Assembly: GCF_030272615.1 (NCBI RefSeq)
Contig: NC_081410.1
Coordinates: 568,063,152-568,127,151 of the forward strand
Length of the DNA: 64,000 bases
Direction: 5' to 3'
DNA from: Cryptomeria japonica
Taxonomy: Eukaryota; Streptophyta; Pinopsida; Cupressales; Cupressaceae
Below, in pieces: positions 21,521-32,959 of the stretch. Positions within the stretch are counted from its first letter, which is position 1; each line of letters opens with the position of its first letter. Made by a program: the position numbers and the translations under genes. Under the pieces are notes generated by a model. It was not told the origin of the DNA. It did not search any database and was given only the letters and a program-made list of their open reading frames with translations.

Positions 21521-23632
21521 GAGAAACTTGATGTTCTCCAGTGTCGGGAGAAATTACCGGTGGTGCGTCATTTAGTTCTAGAGCTTACCCAGGCTGAGAT
21601 TAGACACATAGATGCCTGTGGTTTACGCCATTTGTTATATATGCCTGAGAATACGTATAACAGAGGTTTGTTGACAACATTGGCCGAGAGATGGCACAAC
21701 GAGCATAACACTTTCCACCTACCGATGGGTGAGATTAGTGTGACTCTTAAGGATGTCTATAGGATTTTGCACATCCCAGTGACTGGCGAGCTAGTGCAGT
21801 ATGATTATCAAGATCGGGTTGGGACAGAGGCTTGTAGAGTCGTGTTTGCTGATGAGAGCATTGGTAGAGGAGAGATCAAATGGGTTGATATGGTGATGTA
21901 TTGTGAGGCTCTTCCTGTTATTCTTGCTGGTTTGATTGGAGGATTTATATGTCCTAATAGGAGATCATGAGGTTTTTCCGTTGGATGGGGTGAGATTTTC
22001 CTGAGTATGATGCAGCATCATACTCGATATGCTTGGGGTGTTTGCATGCTGACTCATTTATATCATGATATTCATCAAGTAGTGTATGATGAGAGTGCGA
22101 GTTTATCTACTGGATGTACTTTATTGCAAATCTGGTGCTGGGAGCACATTGTTGTTACTCGACCTATCCATCACAGAGTGTGTGGAGAGAGACAACCATA
22201 TGTGTATTTTTATGCAGGTATCCTTACTCAGCATAAGTTGGGTAAGATGGAGTATTGGTGTTGGGTGCTTGATTCATTGGACAACATCACTTGGAGACCA
22301 TATCTTGATTGTGAGCCATGGATGGATGATGCACAGACATTACCATTTATCATGCAAAGTAGATATCTCATTGGTTAGACACCTTTTATTGTTGAGCGAC
22401 AGTTGATTGGTATCATCCAGCCTATGAATACTGGCGTGATGATATATGCTTGGTGTTACAGAGATAGGCGAGATTGGGGACCATCGTTGTCATTTGAGAT
22501 TGCACGTGCAGAGTTTGTTGCTACTTCGAGAGTAGCTTATGATATGAGCTTGCACATTCTTGATCTCGGGGTTACTGTAGAGTATGCTCAGTATATATTA
22601 GCGCATCCATTTCCTCGTATTACTGATCCAATAGATCCTCCTCCCAGCTCAAGAGATGATGAGGATGACTCATATGATCCAGTTACTAGGAGACGTAGAC
22701 GGAGATGAGAACTTAGAGCTGCTCATGAGGCTGGGGGAGGTGGAGATGAGGGTGGGGATGGAGATGGTGGTGGTAGGAGACCTGGACGGAGGGGAGGTCA
22801 CTTGAGAGTTCATGGAGGACCATTTGGACCAGCTGGCAAGATTGAGAGACCACGTCCTATGGGTGGGAGAGATGTTGGATGGATTGGGAGAGCGCATGGC
22901 AGGATAGGTATGAGATCACCGAGAGGGTTACCATTGACAGGAGGCAGGGTGAGTGGACTGGATGGGGGTTGCGGGAGAGGCATTGATTTTGGACAGATTC
23001 AGCTAGATCCTAGGGTTATTGCAGCGCATGGTGGAGATGATGAGGATCCTGAGGATCATGTTCCCCTGATTAGATGACGAGTTCAAAGAGTTACTCGGAC
23101 CGAGATTCTAGCAGTTGGACAGGTTGGTGGTGAGGGGATTGGGGTTCATGCACCACAACAAGATGTACCAGAGAAGGTTGCACCAGTGCATGATATGCTA
23201 GATGTGGTTATACCAGAGCATGATGTGCTAAGGTAGGATACTATTGACAGTCTGAGAGCACATATTGATCAGCTTCGAGCATAGGTGCATACTCTTATTA
23301 CTGAGCGAGATAGAGTTGTTAGGAGACAACAGGATACTCAGGGTCTTCTTGATCATATTCAGCAGGTTGGATCAGGTATTCTCTCAGTGGATATTGTTAG
23401 AGCACTAGTTCAGGCCAGGAAGGAGACTTCCCACTGGCGACGATGATATGAGGAGGCAATTGCAAAGAGCCAGAGAGCAGATAGTTATCATACCACCGTG
23501 TTGATGGATACTAGCAGTGGTGGGGTCATGGGACCTCTTCAGAGGAGTGGTGATCGTGGGAGACAAACATTTGGAGGATCTTCTCGCCCACAGCCACAGA
23601 GACAGACAAAGTCAGGTGGTAGTGGTACATGA
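21521..23632 (+). pseudogene. antisense ORF resembling a plant mobile domain (PMD) protein
   Basis: One plus-strand frame stays open from 21521 to the TGA at 23630-23632 with no shift and about seven in-frame stops. It lies opposite to gag-pol, between integrase and 3' LTR. The first ~370 codons carry PMD-like (aminotransferase-like, PF10536) signatures: AEIRHIDACGLRHLLYMP, ALAERWHNEHNTFHLPMGE-like text, VTLKDVYRILHIPVTGE, FSVGWGEIFL, then LLQIWCWEHI and the CWVLDSLDNITWRPY segment. The C-terminal half is Gly/Arg-rich (GRPGRRGGH-like), then a short coiled-coil-like part (SLRAHIDQLRA, TERDRVVRRQQ). PMD proteins such as MAIN and MAIL1 act in plant silencing, and PMDs are known inside retrotransposons. 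No upstream in-frame ATG is left after the TAG at 21518; the first codons may be lost or spliced. Confidence 0.7.
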
Positions 23633-25473
23633 CAACCTTGACTTGATTTGTATTTGATGAGGTATTTGTATTGTTAATCTGATATCATTGTATACTTGGA
23701 CTTTTATTGTTTTATGATGATCTATATGTAGACATGGATTCTATAGTATTTTGATTTTTACTATGCATGTTACTCTATTTGATGATGATGCTTTATATGA
23801 TGATGATCTATATGGATGCAGTGATTATATGGATGATGTTATGATCTTTTATTTTCATTATGATGATGCAATGATAAATGCTTTTGTTGATTTTCGATTT
23901 TGGATGATCTTGGATGCAAATGGAAATGATTTCTAACTTAAATTATATGAATGCAATAATCTATATGGATATGCAAATGAATGATTGATTTTGCTTTTGA
24001 TGATGTAAATGATCTATATGAAATGGTTTTGATTTTATATGTAATGTTTATGAATCTAAGTGCAAAGATGCAACTAAATGATCATTATAAACTGATAATG
24101 CAAATAATAATGATGATACACTACATGGTAAATGAAATACACTTAATTGAATGAAAATTAATGCAAATGATTTATATACAACTAAATGAAATGGATAATG
24201 ATTTAAAATGATTCTAAAATGAATGCACCTATAATGATTAAATACAAATTCTTTTTATTTGTCCAAGTATACTCAATCTTTATTTATGACCATTGATATG
24301 TGAATGAAATGATATGCTTATAATGCAACTGACCATGAATGCTTATAATGTAGACAAATAATGAGCTAGTGAAATGATCTAACTAAAAATTGTACTGCCA
24401 TTCTTCATATGCTATCAGGTAACAGTGCTTGATTTCATCATTGAGATTTTAAAATGTTGTAAGAAAATACAAGCAACTTGACATAAAGATTCAAGATGAC
24501 CTGATTATTGCTTACATGGATTTTGATATAGAAAGTTAATACAAGCAACTTGATATAATGGATCGAGTTGACCTGAGTATTGCTTGCAAAACAAACAAGG
24601 ATTATCTCCTTTCATGCATGACTTGGAACGTCCTCCTTGATCTTTTGCCGATCATATCCTAAGACAAGTTCATACCGTAGTAAGAGATAAACCACAGACA
24701 ATAATCAAAGAAAATAATCATGCCCCATCATAGCTTCTCTAGTCATGGACATCCTTGAGTTGCATAGAGTACATGATTAGCAATAAAATCAAGATATAAA
24801 CACTGAATCTTGCATGTCATTCACATGTTCTAATGGTCATTTAACTGATATAATCATCTTGATGTATGATCTTTGATAATCCTTTATTACTTGCTGATCG
24901 ATTCTTCATTTTCCCAAGTTTCACGATTCAGTTGTTGATGAAATGCCTTGATTTGCATTGCTTTGTTGCTCGTTATCTATTTCAAAATCCTAGGTGTTGT
25001 TTGTTTTTCTAAGTTTTTCGAATATTTTAGATTTTTTCAAAGATTCAAAAGATCACCTTAGCAAAAAAAAAAAAGGATTTTTCCCCTAGTGGAAACAAAA
25101 ATATATTATGAATGTATAAATTGATCAAGATCCAAACCATGGCGGGATACAAATGCAGATTTATAGATTCTGATAAAATTTAAGATAGTGACTACGACAA
25201 GTATGTCAAAGATTTATAACTGTTGGTAAGCTGCATATTTCTTGCTAAATGGTTCAAAGCAATGGATGCGAAAGATGGAATGGATAAGCTAATATATATG
25301 GAAGTGATAGATGTGATAGGATGGAGTGGATAGGTGCGCAAAGCGATCTCATATATGGAGGAACTTACTTTGTAGATAGCGCCTGTTTACCAGGTTTTCA
25401 CCATCTAAAATTATTGCATTTTTTGGATTTTATATGCTTTTTATTGATTTTCTCAGGACTTTATATCTCAAGC
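23633..25473. other. E7 3' untranslated region with GATGAT-rich low complexity
   Basis: After the antisense ORF the sequence is AT-rich, with GATGATGA-type low complexity at 23700-24240 and a 13-base A run near 25064. No credible gene, RNA or motif was seen up to the integrase end. Confidence 0.5.
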
Positions 25474-26799
25474 TTAGAATTTCTTGAGATGGATAGAATT
25501 GATAGGTTCATAAAACCAATCACCTTCAGGTGTAGATAACTTGTATGCTCCTGATCCATATGTTGCTACTATGACAAAAGGTCCTAGCCAATTTGGTTCA
25601 AATTTTCCCTTCTTTTCTCGGTCTTCCTGATTTCTTGGATTCTCTCTTAGAACTATATCTCCAATCTGGAAAATACGCGGCTTGACTCTGTGGTTATAGT
25701 TTCTTGTGATTCTTTGTTGGTATACCTTCAAATGTTCTGTTGCATTTTGGCGACGTTCCTGAATCAGTTCTAGATCCTAGAGTTGAGAAACTTGTTGTTC
25801 TTCTTCGGGTATAAGTCCGTGCAAGGATACTCGTAGAGAAGGCATCTCTACTTCTATAGGTAATATAGATTCTGATCCATAGACCAAACAATATGGAGTT
25901 TCCCCTGTTGGAGTGTGGACACTAGTTCGATATACCCAAAGAGCAGGATTTAGTTGAATGTGCCAATCTTTTCCAGCTTCATTGACCATTTTCTTCAAGA
26001 TTTTCAAGATAGTTTTGTTTGATGCCTCAGCTTGACCATTACCTTATGGATAATATGGGGTAGAGAACCTATGTTGGATATGAAACTGTTCACATAGCTC
26101 CTTCACATCTTGATTTTTGAATGCTCTTCCATTATCAGTGATAATGGTCATAGGAATGCCATAGCGACAGATTATGTAATTCAAGATGAATGATGATATT
26201 TGTTTTCCTGTTACTGTTGTTAAAGGAACTACTTCAATCCACTTAGTAAAATATTCAGTAGCAATCAGAATGAACTTATGTCCATTAGAAGATGAGGGAT
26301 TGATCTTTCCCACCAAATCAAGGAAAATGACCATGATCATGTCATAGGATATAACTCTTGTGCTAGTGCATGAGTTAGATTTCCATGGATCTGACATTGT
26401 TTACATTTTCTAGCATAGGTGAATGAATCTCTTTCTATAGTAGGCCAAAAGTAACCCATACAAATAAGTTTCTTAGCCAATGTTAAACCACTTGAGTGTG
26501 TACCACAAATACCCGTATGAATGTCATTAAGAACTCTCTCAGATTCGTCTATTTCAAGACATTTCAACAAAGTACCATCTAGACCACGCCTATATAGGAT
26601 ATCAGCAATAATGGTATAGGGAGAGGACTGACTGATAAAGTTTCTTTGTTGATTACAAGATAATTCAAGAGGAAGGATATGATCTTTCAAATATTGGTAG
26701 GTTTGACCGTATAAGGATTGACTGGTTCTTGATATATGACAAATTCGATAGGTATGCTGGGATTGGATGGTAGGGGTTAAGATATCTTCCACGAGAAAT
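25474..26799 (-). pseudogene. gypsy integrase with GPY/F module (E7)
   Basis: Integrase inserts the cDNA. Reading left, an HHCC zinc module comes first (HTGICGTHSSG, then CKQCQIHG near 26400). The rve core follows, with DLVGKINPSS, TEYFTKWIEVVPL and ITDNGRAFKN (second Asp near 26125). The expected Glu region follows PYYP-stop-GNGQAEASNKT near 26040; the stop is TAA, compatible with a CAA ancestor. A C-terminal GPY/F module, WLGPFVIVATYGSGAYKLS, is near 25545-25600. One frameshift lies between the zinc module and the core (about 26340-26400). No chromodomain was seen, which fits Tat rather than chromoviruses. Confidence 0.9.
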
Positions 26800-27206
26800 T
26801 CGTAATGCTGTTGATTCTCTTTATTTTGTAAGAGATATGCTATTGTAGCCATTGCATCTACTGCTTTATTCTCATTTCTGGGAATCTGGGTGAATGTGAT
26901 TTCTTTAAAGTGTCCTTTAAATTCCTCTATTAGCTGTTTGTATGGCATAAGCTTATCATCCTTTGTTTAATATTCATCATTTATTTGATTAATGAAAAAT
27001 TGTGAATCACCATAGATATGTAGTTCTTTGACATTCCATTCAATGGTCATTTTAAGCCCTATAGTCAATGCTTCATACTCTGCAGTATTATTGGTGCATG
27101 GAAATCATAGTCTATACGATTTTGGAATTGTGTGTCCTTGAGGTGTGATGAAAAAGATTCTTGCACCTGAACCATATTGAGTATAAGAACCATCGAAGTA
27201 CAATTC
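26800..27206 (-). pseudogene. second (archaeal-type) RNase H of E7
   Basis: All four catalytic motifs are readable: LYFDGSYTQYGSGA (Asp, near 27170), FPCTNNTAEYEALTIGLK (Glu, near 27070), LHIYGDSQFFINQI (Asp, near 27010) and NENKAVDAMATIAYLLQ (Asp, near 26850). Stops interrupt it near 27100 and 26970. It follows the ordinary RNase H, the arrangement known for Ogre-like Tat elements. Compare E3, where the extra RNase H precedes RT. Confidence 0.85.
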
Positions 27207-27839
27207 TCAAAAGTTTGTACTTACTGTCAAGATATCTGCATCAGGAAATTCAATGTGCAAAGGCATGTTATTTTGTAGAGGTGCATCAACCAACTGATCA
27301 GCGATGACTTGTCCCTTGATACCTTTCCGATCAACACATTCTATGTCAAATTCACTCAGTATCATAACCCATTTGGCTAGTCTCCCTGTCAATGTTGACT
27401 TGCTCAATAGATATTTGAGAGGATCTATCTTTGCTACTAGTTTTACGGAATGAATCAACATATAATGTCACAGCTTCTGAGTTGCAAATACAACTGCTAG
27501 ACATATATTTTCAATTGAGGAATAATTTAACTCATAGCCAACAAGTGTTCTATTGATATAATAAAGTGCTCTTTCCTTTCCTTCATCATCATGTTGAGTT
27601 GGGAGAGCGCCTAATGATACACTTTTTGCTGAGACATAGAGTAACAATGGTTTCCCTTTGGTTGGTGATATTAGTACTGGAGGACTCATAAGATATTCTT
27701 TTATTTGCAAGAAAGCTTCTTCACAATTTGTATCCCATTTGAATGGAACATTTTTATGTAGAAGATGGGTAAATGGAAGACATCTATCGACCAATTGAGA
27801 AACAAATATCCTGATTGATTGCAACCTTCCTTGTAAAGA
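27207..27839 (-). pseudogene. gypsy RNase H following RT, and linker (E7)
   Basis: The frame 27824-27468 reads FKWDTNCEEAFLQIKEYLMS, PPVLISPTKGKPLLLYVSA, then SLGALPTQHDDEGKERALYY and LNYSSIENICLAVVFATQKL, the ordinary gypsy RNase H (RT_RNaseH type). The first catalytic Asp appears replaced in YVSAKS, consistent with a degenerate first RNase H in dual-RNase H elements. The frame 27461-27207 continues with LIHSVKLVAKIDPLKYLLSK and WVMILSEFDIECVDRKGIKG, the connection segment. Confidence 0.85.
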
Positions 27840-28526
27840 TCACAATTGACTTATGTTCTTAGGTGACTCCATCTCCATGATAGCTTTAACTTTTCTAGGA
27901 TCTACTTCAATGCCATGAGCTGATATAATGTACCCAAGGAGCTTTCCAGAGGTTACCCCAAATGCACATTTCTTTGGATTTAATCTCAATTGATATCTTT
28001 CCAGCCTGTCAAAAATCTTGCTTAAAATGTTCAAATTTTCTTTTCTTGTGTGAGATTTTACAAGTATGTCATCGACATAGTCTTCCATGAATGTATGCAT
28101 CATGTCATGGAAAATTGTCGTCATAGCCCTTTGATAAGTTGCTCATGCATTCTTAAGCCCAAATGGCATAACATTCCAGCAATACGTTCCCCATGCACAG
28201 GTAAAAGCTATTTTCTCTTGATCTTCAGGTGCGATTCTTATTTGATTATATCTTAAGAAGCCATCCATCAATGAAAACATCTCATGTCCTGCTAATAAGT
28301 CTACTATGATATCAATATTTGGTAGTGGGAAATCATCTTTTGGACATGCTTTATTCAGATCTCTGAAATCTGTGCAGACTCTTATGCTCTTGTCTGGTTT
28401 TGATACTGGTACAATACTTGAAACCCATTATGGATAAGCCACTTGTCTTATGAAACCCACTTCTAATAGTTTCTTGAGCTCGGTTCTGACAAGAAGAGCA
28501 ATATGCTGATGCATCTTTCTTAGCTT
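27840..28526 (-). pseudogene. gypsy reverse transcriptase (E7)
   Basis: Reading left: LKKLLEVGFIRQVAYP, then VSKPDKSIRVCTDFRDLNKA with the DFRDLNKACPKD block (about 28370), FPLPNIDIIVDLLAGHEMFS, a YNQIRIAPEDQEKIAFTCAW segment and a VMPFGLKNA block (about 28165). The catalytic box is YVDD at 28068-28079, then LNPKKCAFGVTSGKLLGYII. Stops occur near 28430 and 28140. Domain content is complete; this is the best-preserved RT in the window. Confidence 0.92.
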
Positions 28527-29968
28527 CTACTTAACATGTTTTTCTTTTAAATCTACAATAAGATGATGCATGATAAGATCTGGGTTAAGTCTTGGCATAT
28601 CTGCATAAGACCAAGCAAAATTTATTTGTCTTTGCTTAAAGAATTCCATGTATTCTTTCCTCTCTCTTTCTGATAATGAGGCAGCAAAATGAAGTATTTT
28701 AGGATCTTTTGATGTATCAATGTTTACTGCTTCTGTTGGTTCTATCAGGATAGTAGATCTCTCTTGAAAATATGCAGGAAAAATGTCAAACTTTCCATCT
28801 TCTTGCACCTCAAGGAGGTTTTCACCATCAGATACGCCCTTTGTTTTCTCTTTTGATTGATCTAATGTTGCCATGAAATGGTTTTCAACAATAGGTCTCT
28901 TTCCTTGTTTTATTCCACTTTTACGACTAGAAAGTTTGGAATTCTCCTGATTACGAGAAACATCACTTGATTCTGCCATGAAAGATATCTTAGGATGGAT
29001 GGGTTCAACAATGTTAAGGTATACGACTAAGTCATGATCATTGGAAAAGACATTCAGTTCGGGGTTGTCTAAATTATCCCAATCAATTAGTTCAGGATGC
29101 AGAAGGGGTAAATCATAATCACTGTCATCATTAGGTATTTCAATGTTCATGACATAATGGTCATAACTTGGCGTAGAATAGGTACTATCATAGATTAAAT
29201 TTTTTGAGAATTGTCTTTCTCAAGCATTTCCAGATTAGTCTTAACAACATTTATATTAGCATTTTGTAGTTCACACTCAAGTGGTTCTTCAACTGACGTT
29301 TGTCCCTTAAATGAATGAATTATATCCACACATACATCTTTGATACCACAAATTCCTTCTTGATTGACCTCATTTGTATTTTGGAGTTGACATATTTGCG
29401 CACATGGTAAAGTGGATTCTTTTAATAGATTTTGTCTCCTTTCAAGCTCAACTTCTTCTGGACTAATAGTCAATCCAACTTGACTATCTCTTAGTTCTTC
29501 TATGGTTCTTCCATATCTAATCTTTGTTTGTGATTCTTGTGGCATTGCTTCTCTATCTTTGTCATTCCCTTTTCTTTTTGCATACGCCTCTATTCTCTGA
29601 ATTCTGAGTTTCTCTTGTCTTCTTTCTAGCTTCACCTTTTGTTCTGCAATAGACAAGTCTTCTTTCGTGATAGCTATTTGATCTTCATTGTGTTATTTAC
29701 TTGATGTAGTGGATAAGGTATCTGGACTCCATTCATATTCATTGGAATCTGTCTTTGAATCCTGATCTAAGATTACTCCACTATACCATACTGGAATGTC
29801 ATGTGGTGCAAAAAGTTCCCTGATTTCTGCCACCTCTATTTTTACTGCTTCTGGAATATCTTGTTCAGATTTTGCCTTTGTTTGTATCTTCATAACTTGT
29901 TGACAAGATTTTTCTTCACCTTTGATGGTAGTCTCTTCTTCTTTCTTTTCATGTTCTTCTTGCTTCTT
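28527..29968 (-). pseudogene. E7 linker between G-patch and RT
   Basis: Charged, low-complexity frames at 29893-29693, 29656-29195 and 29150-28527, with Lys/Glu/Gln-rich parts and an acidic DSDYDLPLLHPELIDWDNLD segment. Near 28600 PRLNPDLIMHHLIVDLKEKH leads into RT, a known pre-RT signature (PGLDPxIxxHxL). One frameshift falls between 29195 and 29150. Confidence 0.7.
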
Positions 29969-30196
29969 TTATTCATTGGCTACTGTTTCGGTCGCTTGAT
30001 GTAGCTTCTCTTGCCAATTTTCTTCTTTAGAAACTGATTTCTTTCTCCATTTGTGTTGTTGATGATTATGTTGCTTTTGATTAGACTTCAGATATCCTAG
30101 CCTGGATTTATCTTCTGTGGATTGTGAGTGTGGACAAATAGGTTCTAAAATACCTTGATGTTGCTTACCAATTGGTCCTTTTCCTTCATATCCCAT
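29969..30196 (-). pseudogene. G-patch segment after protease (E7)
   Basis: MGYEGKGPIGKQHQGILEPI at the start of this frame matches a G-patch core (GYxGxGxGxxxQGI). G-patches between protease and RT occur in several plant gypsy elements and may bind nucleic acid or activate helicases. The TAA just upstream (30199-30197) is compatible with a former CAA. Confidence 0.75.
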
Positions 30197-30199
30197 CTT

Positions 30200-31177
30200 T
30201 TACATGATTTCATATCCTTTGCCATATTGTTTTATGGGAATATTGACTTCTATTGTTGTTGCTATAGTTTTATCTTCATCCTTGTACAACCAACCAAGAA
30301 TGTCTTTGTCTTCATTTTCTTCTGCAAGAGTTCCACCACTAACAAATATTCCTTTAAACATATGTTTTGATCTTTTTGGTGTCTTTGATTGAATATCTGT
30401 AGGCTCTCCATATGACTTAGGGGAAAGTGGAAAATTTTGCAAAGAATACTTTCCCATTCCTTCATCATTTAACTTGAGCTTTTCTTCAAAAGTTTCCCAT
30501 AACTTTGCTTTAATTTCTTTGGTAGGATATACTGATTCTCTGTTATGTGGAACTCTTGTATCTTGTGTTGGCTTCAAATTATTGCAATGTTGACTGGAAT
30601 TTGCAATTATAGTGATCTCTTTTCCTTCATGAGGAAATTTTACACATTGATGATATGTAGAAGGAACTGCTTGCATTTTGTGAATCCATGGTCTTCCTAG
30701 AAGAATGTTGTAGGAGAGGTTTAAATCTAAAACCTGACACAATGTATCCTTTTCCATAGGTCCTATCCTTATTGGTAGCACAGTAGTTCCTTTAGAAGAA
30801 CGTTCTGCTTCATCATAAGCCTTGATGGTTATTTTCTTTTTCAGGTCTACTGCATTCTCTGAATATCCCAAAGCTTTTATCAAACTTAACGCACAAATGT
30901 TTAATCTAGCTCCTCCATCTATGATGACATGTTTGGCATGAGTTTTATTTATGGAGACTTCAACATGTAAGGGAGCATTGTGAGGATGTTGTAAGGATGC
31001 GTCATCATTTTCAGAAAATAACAAGCAATGAGGAGCTATAAGGTGTCCTACCATGTTTTGGAACTGATCTACATTCAAATCTTTTGAAACCGTTGTTTCC
31101 ACTAAAGCTTTCTCCAAAATTTCCTTATGCATAGGTGAAACCTTGAGAAGATCCAAAATTGATATTTGAGCAGGTAT
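30200..31177 (-). pseudogene. gypsy aspartic protease region (E7)
   Basis: Frame 31156-30200. The active site is IIDGGARLNICA (about residue 80), DGG where most have DSG or NGS. HGKGxxV-like flap text is absent, but YNILLGRPWIHKMQAVPSTYHQ marks the protease C-terminal end used throughout plant gypsy. Upstream EILEKALVETTVSKDLNVDQ is the usual pre-protease linker. The tail (KYSLQNFPLSPKSYGEPT onward) leads into the G-patch. Confidence 0.85.
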
Positions 31178-32959
31178 TCATTGTAATTGCTCTACTAAAT
31201 TGTATTGTTGTGGATTGGATGTTGAATCTTTTGCTATATCTGGAAAGGTAACCTTTGCTTTGCTTCTTGTGATAACATTGATTGGTTCTAAAGATGAATT
31301 TTCGTTAACAATGATCACATTCACCACATCATTGTATGTATAAGTATCATTCACCTTGGCTTTTCCTTTGTCATCTTTTAATTGGGACGATTCACCTTTG
31401 TCATAATTCGGAAGTGGAATTTTGAAAGCCAAGTGTGATTCGTTTGTTTTATGGCTATCCACTGTGATGGTTCCATTATCAATTAGATCTTGGATAAGGT
31501 GTTTCAATCTTTGATAATCATTTGCAAGGTGTCCTTTATTCCGATGATAATTGCAAAAATGATTGTCATTCCACCAATTGGGCTTGACTAGTGGTTCATA
31601 ACTTCTTGTTTTTGGCAAAACAATCAATTTGTTAGCTAGTAGAGTTTTTAGAGCTGATTCCAAAGATTCTCCAATGTTTGTGAATTTTCTTCGTGGGTTG
31701 GAGAATAAGGAATTAGCTTTATTGTTTTCTGGATTGTTATTGCTTGGGATTTGACTTGATAGATTGAAAATTGGTTGTTGTTGTTTTGTAGTACTATTAT
31801 CGTCATTCCCTTCATTGCTGACATTCCTAATATTTGACCAGAACTTGGGTTTGTCATTGTTGTTGTTGTTGTATGTATTATTATAAAATTTTAGTTCTCC
31901 TTTCTTTACCATTGTGTTCTCTATTTTCAAACCATTCTCGATCATTTTGGCAAAAGAGGGAGGACATTGCATCCTTAGTCGATAACTCATTTCACTGATA
32001 AGATTATCAATGAATATGTCCATTTTTTCTTGATCAGGTACAACTCTGGGATACCTATTAAACATGCGTTTCCATCATTGTAAGAAAATCATAAAGGATT
32101 CACCATTCTTTTGTTTAATATTGCAAAGATCCAACATTGTTATTTCATTCCTTATATTGTAGGAATATTGTGAAATAAACCTATTCACAAGTTCTTCAAA
32201 GGATTTAATTCCGGATGGTAATCTTGAAAACCACTCCATTGATTGTCCATTTAAACTCCTCGGAAAAAGATGCATAAGGTAAGTTTCATCATGAGAAAAT
32301 TCCATGCTCATAGTACAAAACTCCCTAATGTGATCTTGAGGATCAGATTTTCCATCGTATTTGTCATATTTAGGAATCTCGCAATGTTGCGGAAATGGTA
32401 TCATATTCAGATTTTTATCAAAAGGATATGGGCATATATCTTCTAATGAATATTTCTTGGAGCTTGTCCCATTTTTCATGTCTTGTATTTGTTGTTGAAG
32501 AGTTTGTATTTGTTGAGTAAGGTTTGATAAGAGATTATCTACACAGTTTCTCCTTGTTTCTTCGCGAGTCTTTTTGTCATTACGCTCTTTTCTTTTATCA
32601 TCCCTTTCTTTCCTTGTTTCTTCATTACTTTCTTTGTTCACATCTTCGTTATTTTTCTCATCTATTTTTTGGGTGTTACTTGTCTCCGTATCTTGTTTCA
32701 AGCTTTCCATGTTAAAGTCTTATGGTAGTTTAGCTCCAGATTTTGCCAACATTAAGAGATATTTTTCTTTTTGTTTTGCCAACAATTTTTCCATTAGCCT
32801 ATCAAATTTGAAATCTTGCTCAAGGTTTCTAATGGTGCTATTGACTGCTTCTTCATCAACAATGGTAAATCTAGAAGTGTGGAATATAGGAGTATCTTCT
32901 TCCTCCATTTGTTGTTGTTTTCTAAGTTGTTTGTGTTGTGCTCTAGTCCAAATTGGCAT
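31178..32959 (-). pseudogene. gypsy gag (E7)
   Basis: Three open segments (32959-32720, 32710-32075, 32065-31178) share one frame, separated by single stops. An N-terminal Gln/Lys-rich region is followed by YDKYDGKSDPQDHIREFCTM, then the retrotransposon-gag core (AMEWFSRLP-like text, FISQYSYNIRNEITMLDL, QKNGESFMIFLQ). A modified zinc motif lies near 31540 (FCNYHRNKGHLANDYQRLKH), with an HRNKGHLANDC-like layout and the last Cys replaced by Tyr. The start Met at 32959 (MPIWTRAQ) is a choice; earlier Mets are possible. Confidence 0.85.
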
